From: JANNPJ01 sp035474375 | GTDB taxonomy: Bacteria > Actinomycetota > Actinomycetes > Actinomycetales > Kineosporiaceae | Direction of reading: 5' to 3' | Assembly: GCA_035474375.1 (NCBI GenBank) | Contig: DATINJ010000008.1 | Span: forward strand, 1 to 13,603 | Length of the DNA stretch: 13,603 nt | Shown: positions 1 to 7,661 of the stretch, in pieces | Layout of the letters: every line of letters starts with the position of its first letter | How positions within the stretch are numbered: the stretch's first letter is position 1 | The notes under the pieces: generated by a model | What the model was told of the DNA's origin: nothing | Databases searched by the model: none | Seen by the model: only the letters and a program-made list of their open reading frames with translations | Program-made: the position numbers and the translations under genes

Positions 1-3
1 GTC

Positions 4-603
4 ATGCAGCAGCGCAACCCGATCTCCGTACGTGAACGGACCCGCCGCACCGTGCGGGCGGAATTGACCATGCTCGGGCAGGAATTGTTCGCGGCGAGGG
101 GGTACGAGCAGACCACGGTCGAGGACATCGTCGCCGCCGCGGGGATGTCGAAGCGGACGTTCTTCCGCTACTTCGCCTCAAAAGAGGATCTTGTCCTCAG
201 TAAGTACGAATTTTACGGCGACCAGTTCGCCGAGGCCTTCACCGCCCGTCCCCCGGACGAGCCGATCTGGGACTCGTTTCGCGGCGCCTTCGACCTTGTC
301 GCCGACTACTTCGACGACGCAGCGCACGTACCGCGCATCCTCGCCATCGAAAAGATCATCAACGGCAACCCCGCGTTGAGTGCGGGCGAACTGGAGCGGA
401 TCTCCAGGGTGCAGGATCAGCTTGCCGCCCTACTACGCGAACGAACCGGGCGGCATTCACCCACCGATCCCGGCCCGGCCGCCATCACGGGTGCGGCGCT
501 GGCCTGTCTCCTTGCCGCCAAGGCCACCTGGATCGCCACAGAGCAGCGACCGCCGTTTCGCGAACTGCTCGACCAGTCCATGGCCGCGATGCACCCGGCA
601 TAG
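4..603 (+). CDS. TetR/AcrR family transcriptional regulator
   Basis: A 199-residue protein of usual TetR length. The N-terminal DNA-binding domain covers about residues 12-60, with the family pattern LFAARGYEQTTVEDIVAAAG followed by MSKRTFFRYFASKEDLV, which is the helix-turn-helix and the start of helix 4. The remainder is a helical ligand-binding domain too variable to name a ligand. The ATG at 4 is a natural start just before the conserved region, but only three bases precede it, so a longer start outside the window cannot be excluded. It ends 111 bases before the ATG of an oxidoreductase on the same strand, and a palindrome at 629-650 in that gap could be its operator. By family habit it is probably a repressor of its neighbour and of itself. 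The class is clear from sequence; the target is inference. Confidence 0.93.
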   Translation: MQQRNPISVRERTRRTVRAELTMLGQELFAARGYEQTTVEDIVAAAGMSKRTFFRYFASKEDLVLSKYEFYGDQFAEAFTARPPDEPIWDSFRGAFDLVADYFDDAAHVPRILAIEKIINGNPALSAGELERISRVQDQLAALLRERTGRHSPTDPGPAAITGAALACLLAAKATWIATEQRPPFRELLDQSMAAMHPA

Positions 604-628
604 GTGACAGCACCACCCTCAACTGCGT

Positions 629-650
629 ACCTCGAGGAAGACGTCGAGGT
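629..650. promoter_or_regulatory. Palindromic operator candidate for the TetR regulator
   Basis: ACCTCGA at 629-635 and TCGAGGT at 644-650 form a perfect 7-base inverted repeat with an 8-base spacer, 22 bases in all. It lies in the short gap between the TetR gene and the oxidoreductase it may control. TetR dimers commonly bind palindromes of this size. Assignment to this regulator is inference. Confidence 0.4.
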
Positions 651-714
651 GGCCGGTCCATCTCAGACCTTCCGCACCTACCGCGATCAGATGCGACTTA
701 CCAAGGGAAAACTC

Positions 715-1650
715 ATGCAGGCAGCCATTTACCGTACCCAAGGAAGCCCGGACGTCGTCGAGGTCATCGAGGTCGACAAGCCTGAGCCGGGCCTCGCCGA
801 GATCCGGATCAAGGTCCAGGCAGCCGCCTTGAACCCGACCGACGCGTCAGCCTGGCGCGGTGGCTTCTTCCCCGCCCCTCCGCAGGGCAGCTTCTACGGA
901 CTGGGCTGGGACATCGCCGGCGTCGTCGACGCCGTCGGCCCGGGTACTCCCTGGCAGCCCGGACAGCCTGTCATCGCGCTCAGCTACGGGCTGCCGCTCG
1001 GACTCAACCGAGCGCAGGCCGAATATGTGGTCGTCCCCAGCAATGTGATCGCGGCGGCGCCGGAAGGGGTTGATCCCGTCCATGCCGCCACCATCCCGCT
1101 GAACGGACTGACCGCAGCCCATTCCGTCGAACTGCTCGGACTGCGCCCGGGCCAATCCGTGCTCGTGACCGGTGCGGAGGGAGCCGTCGGAGGCTACGCC
1201 GTCCAACTCGCCAAACGCCGGGGACTGGTGGTCATCGCCAGCGACCGCTCCCCGGACGGCCAATTCGCCACCGATGTGGCCGGGGCCGATGCCTTCGTGC
1301 CCGCCTCGCACTCGCCGGTCGACGCTCTCCGCGCCGTGCGCCCCGAGGGCGTCGACGCCGTCCTCGACACGGCCTCGCTCGGCCAGGCCCTCATCGGCGC
1401 CGTAAGCGACGGAGGCACCTTCGTGACGACCCGGCTCGATGCGCTGCCCCAGACCGAGCGGAACATCCGGGTCCGCCTGACACAGGTCGGTGGGGACGCG
1501 GCGACCCTCACGACGCTGTCTGATCTGGCTGCCTCGGGAGAGCTCGCGTTGCGAGTCGCCCAGACCTACCCGCTCCAGGAGGCAGCCAAGGCGTACGCAC
1601 GCCTGGCCGCAGGCGGACTACGCGGCCGCATCGTCCTCACGATGAACTGA
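715..1650 (+). CDS. NAD(P)H-dependent quinone oxidoreductase-like protein (MDR superfamily)
   Basis: A 311-residue medium-chain dehydrogenase/reductase of the zinc-free quinone oxidoreductase type. The N-terminal GroES-like catalytic domain contains AAALNPTDASAWRGG (residues 37-50) and the GWDIAGVVDAVG segment (64-75). The Rossmann domain has VTGAEGAVGG (151-160), the nucleotide-binding GxxGxxG loop. Zinc-ligand cysteines are absent, as expected for the QOR branch. The same frame is open back to a GTG at 604, but the ATG at 715 is preferred: AAGGGA lies six to seven bases before it and the protein then begins with the family-typical MQAAIYRTQG. The likely reaction is NAD(P)H-dependent reduction of quinones or enones; the substrate is unknown. 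It lies directly downstream of the TetR gene and is probably its regulatory target. Confidence 0.9.
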   Translation: MQAAIYRTQGSPDVVEVIEVDKPEPGLAEIRIKVQAAALNPTDASAWRGGFFPAPPQGSFYGLGWDIAGVVDAVGPGTPWQPGQPVIALSYGLPLGLNRAQAEYVVVPSNVIAAAPEGVDPVHAATIPLNGLTAAHSVELLGLRPGQSVLVTGAEGAVGGYAVQLAKRRGLVVIASDRSPDGQFATDVAGADAFVPASHSPVDALRAVRPEGVDAVLDTASLGQALIGAVSDGGTFVTTRLDALPQTERNIRVRLTQVGGDAATLTTLSDLAASGELALRVAQTYPLQEAAKAYARLAAGGLRGRIVLTMN

Positions 1651-2050
1651 GCCAGCAACTCCACCGCTACGCGCGCGGTGACGCCTGAGAGCGGTTCAAG
1701 GGACGAACCACGGTCTGGCAGAGCACCTCAGGACGCGGTTCAGGTGTTTACGAACTAACGAACTTTGGCCTATTGCCTGCTTTCATCGGGCGGGGGTTGG
1801 GAGGAGCAGCTCTAACGAGGGTCGCGGAGATCAACGACCGACCACCCGCACGCCCTCCCAATTACCTGGCTCGCGGCTTTCGGGTAGTTGAGTCAAGGGA
1901 TCAGTGAGCCAAGGTCAAGCGACGGCGTCACTGAAACAGAATACCGACAGGATCCGCCGAACCGGCCCGCGGACTCGGGCGGGCTGTATCAACGGCATCG
2001 CGCGGGCCTCCGCAGACGTATCCGCGACATCACAACCGAGGGAGCGTCCG
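1651..2050. other. 400-base gap without a supported gene
   Basis: No credible coding frame is seen here; frames open through part of it are out of register with the SnoaL gene or extend it upstream of a much better start. It contains a weak 6-bp hairpin (CACCGC 1662-1667 with GCGGTG 1675-1680, no T-tract) just after the oxidoreductase stop. There is also a tandem CGAACT-AA-CGAACT at 1751-1764 and two GCGGTTCA copies at 1691-1698 and 1735-1742. The promoter of the SnoaL gene should lie here, but I see only poor -10/-35 matches. Confidence 0.5.
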
Positions 2051-2821
2051 ATGCCACACTTAGTCATCCGATTCGACGTACCGCCGTCCGGGGAACTGGA
2101 GACCACCGGGAACGGGACCTCTCCCAGCGATGCGGCCATGGTGGAGGAACTCGCGGCTCGAGAGGCGGTACTGGAGGCCGTCTCGCCGTACCTGGCCTCG
2201 CTTCCTGACCGGCCTCCGCACCGGTCGGGCAACGTCAGCGCCGTCGAGCTCCTCGGTCAGGACACCTGGTCTGCCCTGAATCACTACCTCCTCATCCTGC
2301 ACGTGGATATCGGCACCCCCCAGCTGGATGGGCTGCCACCCTTGCTACCCGAGGGCTCGACCGTGCAGCCGATCGGGGACTACCAGCCACTGCGATGCTG
2401 GCCCGACCCGGTGAGTAGCGACAGCGCCTTCGCGCTCGTGCGCCGATTCATCCAGGACGGCTGGAACGGTGCCGACCAGCAGTCCGCGGCCGACCTTGTC
2501 GCTCCTGACTACGACTCCACGGACGGCGGGTTCTTCCGCACCGACGTCCCCAGCGGGCTGGAACGCCTCCATGGCGCGGAGGCCTTCCACGCACACCTGG
2601 AGCTCTATGCGAAGAAGTACGCAGACCTGCACTTCGCCATCGACCGGATGATCCCCGACGGTGACGCGGTACTCACCGTCTCGACCGTGAGCGGCACCAT
2701 CATCGGCGAGGTATTCACCAACCGGGCCGGGCAGTTGCGCCACCGAGAGCTCGGCGGCCAGGTGATCAGCCGCACCGAGGTCACCGACGGGCTGATCACC
2801 CGGCACGATCTCTTCTGGTGA
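2051..2821 (+). CDS. SnoaL/NTF2-like domain protein with an unidentified N-terminal half
   Basis: A 256-residue protein. Residues about 125-256 look like a SnoaL-like (polyketide cyclase-fold, NTF2 superfamily) domain: an ALVRRFIQDGWN helix, LVAPDY, a RLHGAEAFHAHLELY helix, then an alternating beta pattern through MIPDGDAVLTVSTVSGTI to the C-terminal DGLITRHDLFW. Residues 1-120 do not match a family I recognise. The frame is open from 1904, but the ATG at 2051 has GAGGGAG at 2038-2044 six bases ahead, which fixes the start. Codon 4 is TTA, rare in such genomes and in streptomycetes dependent on the bldA tRNA. It converges on the DUF808 gene across a strong terminator. A small-molecule-binding or cyclase/hydratase role is possible, but no substrate can be named. 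Confidence 0.75.
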   Translation: MPHLVIRFDVPPSGELETTGNGTSPSDAAMVEELAAREAVLEAVSPYLASLPDRPPHRSGNVSAVELLGQDTWSALNHYLLILHVDIGTPQLDGLPPLLPEGSTVQPIGDYQPLRCWPDPVSSDSAFALVRRFIQDGWNGADQQSAADLVAPDYDSTDGGFFRTDVPSGLERLHGAEAFHAHLELYAKKYADLHFAIDRMIPDGDAVLTVSTVSGTIIGEVFTNRAGQLRHRELGGQVISRTEVTDGLITRHDLFW

Positions 2822-2841
2822 GACCCATTTCGCGCCCGACC

Positions 2842-2875
2842 CGAAACGCAAGGCTCTCGATAGCCTTGCGTTTCG
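2842..2875. terminator. Bidirectional terminator hairpin
   Basis: CGAAACGCAAGGCT (2842-2855) and AGCCTTGCGTTTCG (2862-2875) pair perfectly over 14 bp around the 6-base loop CTCGAT. An AAA run on one arm and a TTT run on the other let it work in both directions. It lies between the stops of the convergent SnoaL-domain gene (ends 2821) and DUF808 gene (ends 2893). Confidence 0.88.
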
Positions 2876-2892
2876 TCTCGAACACGACGCTG

Positions 2893-3840
2893 TCAGTGGG
2901 TGCCTTGGGCGCCCTTGCGTCGTGGAATCAGGTGCAGGACGGCGACGGCGACGGCGCCCACAACGAGTCCGATGATGGCGGAAGCGAGGGTGTTCACGAG
3001 CCAGGCCAGGACCCCACCGATCCCGGCCACCCCGTGGACGGCCTCCTCCGCGTGGTGTACCAGCTCGTACGGTGCATGCCAGCCCAGGTCGTCCACCCCG
3101 ACGAGCAGGATGTGGCCGCCGACCCAGAGCATCGCGACGATCCCTACGGTCGACAGGACGGCGAGGACCTTCGGCATGGCCCGGACCAGGAACCGTCCGG
3201 TGCTCGCAGCCGCGCCGTGCCGGGTGGCCGCCAAGCGCAGCCCGATGTCGTCCATCTTCACGATCAGCGCGACCACGCCGTAGACCAGCACGGTGATCCC
3301 GAGAGCGACCACGACGAGGATGAGGGCGCGGGAGATCAGCGGTTCGTTGGCGACCTCGTTCAGGGCGATGACCATGATCTCGGCGGAGAGGATGAAATCG
3401 GTGCGGATCGCGCCGGACACCATCGTCCGCTCGGTGTCCTCACCCCGCGCAGCGGCCGGCACGGTACTGGCCTCCTTCCCGTGCCCGCTGATCAGCTCGT
3501 AGATCTTCTCAGCGCCCTCGTACGCCAGGTACGTGCCCCCGACCATCAGGATCGGCGTGAGCAACCCCGACAGGAACTGGCTGAGCAGCAGCGCGGCCGG
3601 GAGGATGAACAGCAACTTGTTGCGCAGCGAGCCGACGGCGATACGCCGGACGATAGGCAGCTCGCGATCGGGGGTGAAGCCGTGGACGTAGCGCGGAGTC
3701 ACCGCCGTGTCGTCGATGACAACGCCGGCAGCCTTGGCACTCGCCCGCCCGGCCGCCGCGCCGACATCGTCCACCGACGCCGCCGCGAGCTTCGCCAGCA
3801 CCGCTATGTCGTCCAGCAACGCCGCCAGTCCGCCTGCCAT
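2893..3840 (-). CDS. DUF808 (YedI-type) integral membrane protein
   Basis: A 315-residue protein with the conserved N-terminus of the DUF808 family: GGLAALLDDIAVLAKLAAAS, then a DDVGAAAGRASAKAAGVVIDD segment and RYVHGF.P.RELPIV. Hydrophobic segments follow at about residues 75-103 (LLFILPAALLLSQFLSGLL onward), around FILSAEIMVIALNEV, at ALILVVVALGITVLVYGVVALIV, at VLAVLSTVGIVAMLWVGGHILLV, and near the C-terminus before HLIPRRK. Length and layout fit the family, whose function is unknown. The frame opens at a TTG (3843), but the ATG at 3840, with GGAG five bases upstream on this strand, is the better start. It appears to be a single-gene unit ending at the shared hairpin; nothing links it functionally to its neighbours. 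Confidence 0.9.
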   Translation of the reverse strand: MAGGLAALLDDIAVLAKLAAASVDDVGAAAGRASAKAAGVVIDDTAVTPRYVHGFTPDRELPIVRRIAVGSLRNKLLFILPAALLLSQFLSGLLTPILMVGGTYLAYEGAEKIYELISGHGKEASTVPAAARGEDTERTMVSGAIRTDFILSAEIMVIALNEVANEPLISRALILVVVALGITVLVYGVVALIVKMDDIGLRLAATRHGAAASTGRFLVRAMPKVLAVLSTVGIVAMLWVGGHILLVGVDDLGWHAPYELVHHAEEAVHGVAGIGGVLAWLVNTLASAIIGLVVGAVAVAVLHLIPRRKGAQGTH

Positions 3841-4039
3841 CAAATCTCCATCTCGTTGCCCACTGTGACGTCCATTCTCCTATCCCACCAGACACCTGCA
3901 CCGCTCATGGTGGGCACGCCGACCCGCACGGGCGCTCGGCCCTCGCTTTGTCAGCCTCAGCAGAGCTCATACGCAGTGATCGGACCTGCCCTCGCAGAGC
4001 TGTGGGTCAGGTCTTTCGAGCGCCCCGACGCTGCCTGGC

Positions 4040-4198
4040 TCATCGATCCTTTGACTCGCGCAGTTCCCGAACGCCGAGCTCACGGGCATATGCGATGAGC
4101 TGCGACGGCGCCCGCTCGATGTGATCGGTGAGGACCGCGGCGGCGGCGACCGGGTGCCGATCCTGCCCGTTGCCAACGCCGGCCGCACGCTGGTGCAC
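4040..4198 (-). pseudogene. Short coding-like stretch, probably the 3' remnant of a gene
   Basis: Read on the minus strand, this frame gives 52 residues ending AYARELGVRELRESKDR before a TGA. The strongly helical segment VLTDHIERAPSQLIAYAREL looks like a protein C-terminus. The frame continues upstream to 4233 without a stop, overlapping the end of the SDR gene. A GTG at 4198 with GGAG six bases before it could start a small independent gene. I do not recognise a family. It may be the tail of a deleted gene once lying next to the SDR, or a genuine small protein. Residue composition is more protein-like than the other frames here, but the evidence is modest. Confidence 0.3.
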
Positions 4199-4230
4199 CG
4201 GAAACTCCAAGGATGCCGACAGAGCCGGGC

Positions 4231-5049
4231 TCAGCCGGCGAGCTGGTTGACCTTGCGGATCTGTCCGTCGAAGACCCCGGCGGGAAGGATACGGTGCGCC
4301 GCGCTGAGGAGCCGGGCGCTGCGCCCGGCGGTGTACCGCACCTTCGGCTTGGCGTCGATAGCCGCCGCGACAATCGCCTTCGCGACAGTGGCAGGGTCAT
4401 CGCCGTCCTCATTGACCGCCACCGCCAGCTTGTCCGCGATACGCCGCTGCTCCGCATAGATTTGCATCGGCATGTCGGGCTCGACCGTGTTCGCCTCGAA
4501 CGCAGACTTGGTACCACCCGGCTGAACGATAAGAGCCCGCACCCCATGCTCGCGGATCTCGTGATCCAGGGACTCGGTGTACCCCTCCAGCGCATGCTTG
4601 GAGGCCGAGTAGGTAGCCATGTACGGCGCGGGCAGGAATCCGAGGACAGACGAGATGTTGATGATGCGCCCACTGCCCTGAGCACGCATGTGCGGCAGAA
4701 CCGCCTTGGTCATCCGCATCACACCGAAGACATTGATATTGAACAGGCGCTGAGCCTGCACGAGAGAGTTTTCCTCATCAGCACCCGAGGAACCGATGCC
4801 CGCGTTATTGACCAGGAAGTCGATCCGCCCGAACCGCTCAATCACCTCCCCGACCGCGGCAGCGACCGAGTCATCGCTACCCACATCGAGAGCCAAGAAC
4901 GTCACCCCGTCACGCAGGTCAGCTCCCGACGTCTTCCGACTCGTCCCCACCGTCTCGAATCCCGCCGCGACAAGCGCCAGAGCGGCCGCCTGCCCGATAC
5001 CGGTAGACGCGCCAGTCACAAGTGCCACCGGTCGGTTCGTTGCAGTCAT
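4231..5049 (-). CDS. Short-chain dehydrogenase/reductase (SDR)
   Basis: A 272-residue classical SDR. It has the cofactor loop TGASTGIG (residues 12-19), LDV (54-56), NNAG (81-84), N106 in NINVFG, S134 in ISSV, and the YSASK active site with Y147 and K151, so the Asn-Ser-Tyr-Lys tetrad is complete. It should catalyse NAD(P)(H)-dependent oxidation or reduction of a hydroxyl/carbonyl in the cytoplasm; the substrate cannot be read from sequence. The frame is open to 5157, but the ATG at 5049 is chosen because GGAGG lies five bases upstream and the protein then starts MTATNRPVALVTGAS, as SDRs do. It lies 143 bases downstream of a LuxR-type regulator on the same strand and has a good promoter of its own in that gap, so it need not be co-transcribed. 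Confidence 0.93.
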   Translation of the reverse strand: MTATNRPVALVTGASTGIGQAAALALVAAGFETVGTSRKTSGADLRDGVTFLALDVGSDDSVAAAVGEVIERFGRIDFLVNNAGIGSSGADEENSLVQAQRLFNINVFGVMRMTKAVLPHMRAQGSGRIINISSVLGFLPAPYMATYSASKHALEGYTESLDHEIREHGVRALIVQPGGTKSAFEANTVEPDMPMQIYAEQRRIADKLAVAVNEDGDDPATVAKAIVAAAIDAKPKVRYTAGRSARLLSAAHRILPAGVFDGQIRKVNQLAG

Positions 5050-5069
5050 CGCAGCCTCCAGAAATCGTT

Positions 5070-5112
5070 GTCGTATGATCGTAATCTTAAATGCTGAGTG
5101 AGTGGCTGGCAA
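5070..5112 (-). promoter_or_regulatory. Housekeeping-type promoter of the SDR gene with a repeated TACGA motif
   Basis: On the minus strand, TTGCCA (5112-5107) is followed after exactly 17 bases by TAAGAT (5089-5084), five and four matches to the -35 and -10 consensus. The expected start site is near 5077, about 28 bases before the ATG. TACGA-TCA-TACGA (5083-5071) spans that start and could be an operator for the adjacent regulator or an unlinked one. Confidence 0.55.
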
Positions 5113-5192
5113 GTGGTGAAGCGAGACGGCCGGTGCGCGCCGAAACAACCTCTGCACAGAGTCTTTTTGGTCCGCTTTGCTGACTTTTCGCG

Positions 5193-7661
5193 CTATGTAC
5201 CTGACTGGCCACCGCGTCGCCGAACCGCGGAGCGGCTGGTGATCCAGGAGGCGATTTGGGCCCGGCTGCGGAAGCCGAGCTTGGTGAGGATGTGGTCGAC
5301 GTGGCCCTCAACCGTACGTCGGGAGATGACGAGGGTCCCAGCGATCTCCTTGTTGGACAGGCCGTCAGCGACGAGTTGGGCAATCTGATATTCGCGCCGG
5401 GTCAGAGGCGCCGCCACCGGCTCCGCGGCAGACGAAATCGATTCCGCCTCGGGCGCCTCGACGGCGTAGGCGAGCGCCTCGTCCAGCGTGAGGGCTTGGC
5501 CGCGCTGGAAGGCCTCGGTGAATGCCTCGTTGTCGAGGTCTTCGCGGGTTCGGCGCTGGCAAGTGCGGTGATCGGCGAGCAGCATGAGGAACGCGGTGGA
5601 GATAGGCGTACCGTGTTCGGTCAGCAGGCTGTCGGCCGCACCGAGCAGGATCGCCGACCGCTGAAATCGCCGCTGCTCAGCCGCGATCCACGCCATCAGC
5701 TCGAGGTTCAGAGCGGCGTGCTGCAGGTAGGGCATTCCCTTGTGTCTGATCCGCACGCTCTCCCGTACGTGCCGTGCGGATTCCTCCAGCTCACCGGCAC
5801 GCCACGCGGCGAGCGCGACGCCCCACTCCACCATCGACCTGCTGGCCGACTCTCCTCGACCCTCGAGGATCTCCAGCAGGTCGTGGGAGTACTGCTTCGA
5901 GCGGCGCTGGTCGCCTGACATCGCCGTGGCCCACTGGGCGTGGATCAGCAGGTGCAGTCGCAAGGGAAGATCGGGGTCCGTCATCCGCGACACGCTGGAC
6001 AGGCCGCGGTCCGCAGCTTCGATCGCGCCCCCCAGGTCGTTGCGCAGCCAGGCAGCGACAGCGTCTACGTAGGCGCAGTAAGCCAGCACGAAAGGATCGT
6101 CGAGGCGTCGACCGAGTTGCCGCGCCTGCTCCAGCCGGCCGCGCACGGCGTGGATGTCTCCGGCGAGCAGCGCCAGCGCAGCGGCCACAGCTAGAGCATG
6201 AGCCCGCACCCCGATCTTCATGGTTCTTTCGGTCAGGGCCCGGTCCAGCCAGCCCAGGCCTTCTCGCGCGAGGCCGCCGTTCGCCCACAACACCCGGGGC
6301 ATGGTCGCCACGATATGCACGCCGGTTTCGATCTCGCCCGGCTCGCTGAGGCAGAACTCGACCGCGGCGCGCAGGTTGGCGCGCTCGTGGGTCAAACGGG
6401 TGAACCAGAACACCTGTCGGTCGCTGGCCCATTGGGTATTAGCTCGGTCCACCAACTGTCGGCACCAGTCACCGTGACGGCGCCGCAGCAACGCCTCCTC
6501 GTCGGCCTGGATCAGCCGTTTCCGCCCGAATTCGCGGAACGTCTCCAGCATCCGATACCGAGCCTGCTCACCGAGATCACCGGGGTCCAGCCGGTCCACG
6601 ATCGACTTCTCGACCAACCCAGTCAGCACTTCCATCAGCTCGTCTCCGGGCAGGGTCTCATCGGCACACACCTCCTCAACGGCGTCCAGCTCGAACCCGC
6701 CGACAAACGTTGAGAGCCGCGACCACAGCAGTTGCTCAGGTTTGCTGCACAGCTCGAACGACCACGTCACGCAGGCCAGCAGAGTCTGCTGATGAGCCGG
6801 CGCCGCCCGGTTGCGGCTCGACAGCAGTCTGAACCGGTCGGTCAGGCGTTCCGAAATCTGTTGCGGCGTCAGCACCCGTACCCGGGCGGCCGCCATCTCG
6901 ATGGCCAACGGCAGGCCTTCCAGCCGCCCGCACAGGTGCGCCACCGAATCCCGGTTCTCCTTGGTGAGGGTGAAGCTAGGGACAGCCGCCTGCGCCCGCT
7001 CCACGAACAAGGCGACCGACTCGCACCCTGCAAAATCGTCCATCAGTGGCTGGGCGGACGTCGGGACAGCCAGCGGTTGTACCGGGTAGCGCACCTGGCC
7101 GGCCACCTCCAGCGGCTCACGACTCGTGGCGAGCACCCGGAGCTGGGGGCACGCTGCGAGCAACCGGTCCACCAGCCGCGTGCACTCGGGCAGCAGGTGC
7201 TCACAATTGTCCAGCACCAGCAACGCCCGCCGGTCAGTCAGGTAGTCAGTCAGTTCCCGGACTGCTGATCCGGCGCCGCGCGGCCGCATGTCGAGGGCGG
7301 ACATCACCGGGTAGACCAGGACGCCGAGGCCCAGCTCATCCAGCTCGTCCAGCACACCAGCGTCCCCGACGTCCTCGACAAACGGACCTCTCCCCCGCAC
7401 CTCGGCGAGATCGATGAACCAGACACCATGATGAAAGGCGCGCCGCGAGTCGGCCGCCACCCGCAGCGCCAGCCGAGTCTTGCCCACCCCACCAACTCCG
7501 GTGAGCGTCACCAACCGAGACGTCCGCAGAAGATTGGTGACGACGGCGATCTCTCGGTGGCGGCCGACGAGGCTACTCAGTTGCGCCGGCAGATTGCCCC
7601 GCTTCGCGGGCGGCGGGATCGACGAACGCCCATGCTGCGAATAGTCCGGCCGCTCGGGCAT
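5193..7661 (-). CDS. Large ATP-binding LuxR-family transcriptional regulator
   Basis: An 822-residue signal-transduction ATPase regulator. Near the N-terminus NLPAQLSSLVGR leads into a P-loop, TGVGGVGKTRLAL, with K61 and T62. Walker B follows in RALLVLDNCEHLL, then the LRVLATSREPL sensor motif and the GLPLAIEMAAARV motif typical of NB-ARC/AfsR-like ATPases. A long helical TPR-like region follows. The C-terminus (about 753-805) is a LuxR helix-turn-helix: LTRREYQIAQLVADGLSNKEIA then ISRRTVEGHVDHILTKLGF. The frame is open to an ATG at 7814, but the extra 51 codons have only about 57% G/C at third positions, include a TTA and lack family similarity, so the ATG at 7661 is preferred; its ribosome-binding site is weak. 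It is divergent from the MFS gene and upstream of the SDR gene, which are plausible targets. The effector is unknown. Confidence 0.88.
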   Translation of the reverse strand: MPERPDYSQHGRSSIPPPAKRGNLPAQLSSLVGRHREIAVVTNLLRTSRLVTLTGVGGVGKTRLALRVAADSRRAFHHGVWFIDLAEVRGRGPFVEDVGDAGVLDELDELGLGVLVYPVMSALDMRPRGAGSAVRELTDYLTDRRALLVLDNCEHLLPECTRLVDRLLAACPQLRVLATSREPLEVAGQVRYPVQPLAVPTSAQPLMDDFAGCESVALFVERAQAAVPSFTLTKENRDSVAHLCGRLEGLPLAIEMAAARVRVLTPQQISERLTDRFRLLSSRNRAAPAHQQTLLACVTWSFELCSKPEQLLWSRLSTFVGGFELDAVEEVCADETLPGDELMEVLTGLVEKSIVDRLDPGDLGEQARYRMLETFREFGRKRLIQADEEALLRRRHGDWCRQLVDRANTQWASDRQVFWFTRLTHERANLRAAVEFCLSEPGEIETGVHIVATMPRVLWANGGLAREGLGWLDRALTERTMKIGVRAHALAVAAALALLAGDIHAVRGRLEQARQLGRRLDDPFVLAYCAYVDAVAAWLRNDLGGAIEAADRGLSSVSRMTDPDLPLRLHLLIHAQWATAMSGDQRRSKQYSHDLLEILEGRGESASRSMVEWGVALAAWRAGELEESARHVRESVRIRHKGMPYLQHAALNLELMAWIAAEQRRFQRSAILLGAADSLLTEHGTPISTAFLMLLADHRTCQRRTREDLDNEAFTEAFQRGQALTLDEALAYAVEAPEAESISSAAEPVAAPLTRREYQIAQLVADGLSNKEIAGTLVISRRTVEGHVDHILTKLGFRSRAQIASWITSRSAVRRRGGQSGT

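Noticed and set aside
1662..1680. Six-base hairpin after the quinone oxidoreductase gene
   Set aside because: Short stem, no T-tract, and such pairs are common by chance in GC-rich DNA; mentioned in the gap entry only.
2818..4098. A 426-residue open frame on the plus strand
   Set aside because: It lies opposite the DUF808 gene, is rich in Asp/Arg/Gly/His as expected of an antisense frame in high-GC DNA, and has no recognisable domain or ribosome-binding site. The minus-strand gene explains the region.
5150..5161. CTCTGCACAGAG followed by a run of Ts on the plus strand, resembling a terminator
   Set aside because: The stem is only four to five bases and the T-run faces the plus strand, where no gene ends; as a minus-strand terminator for the LuxR gene it lacks the right layout.
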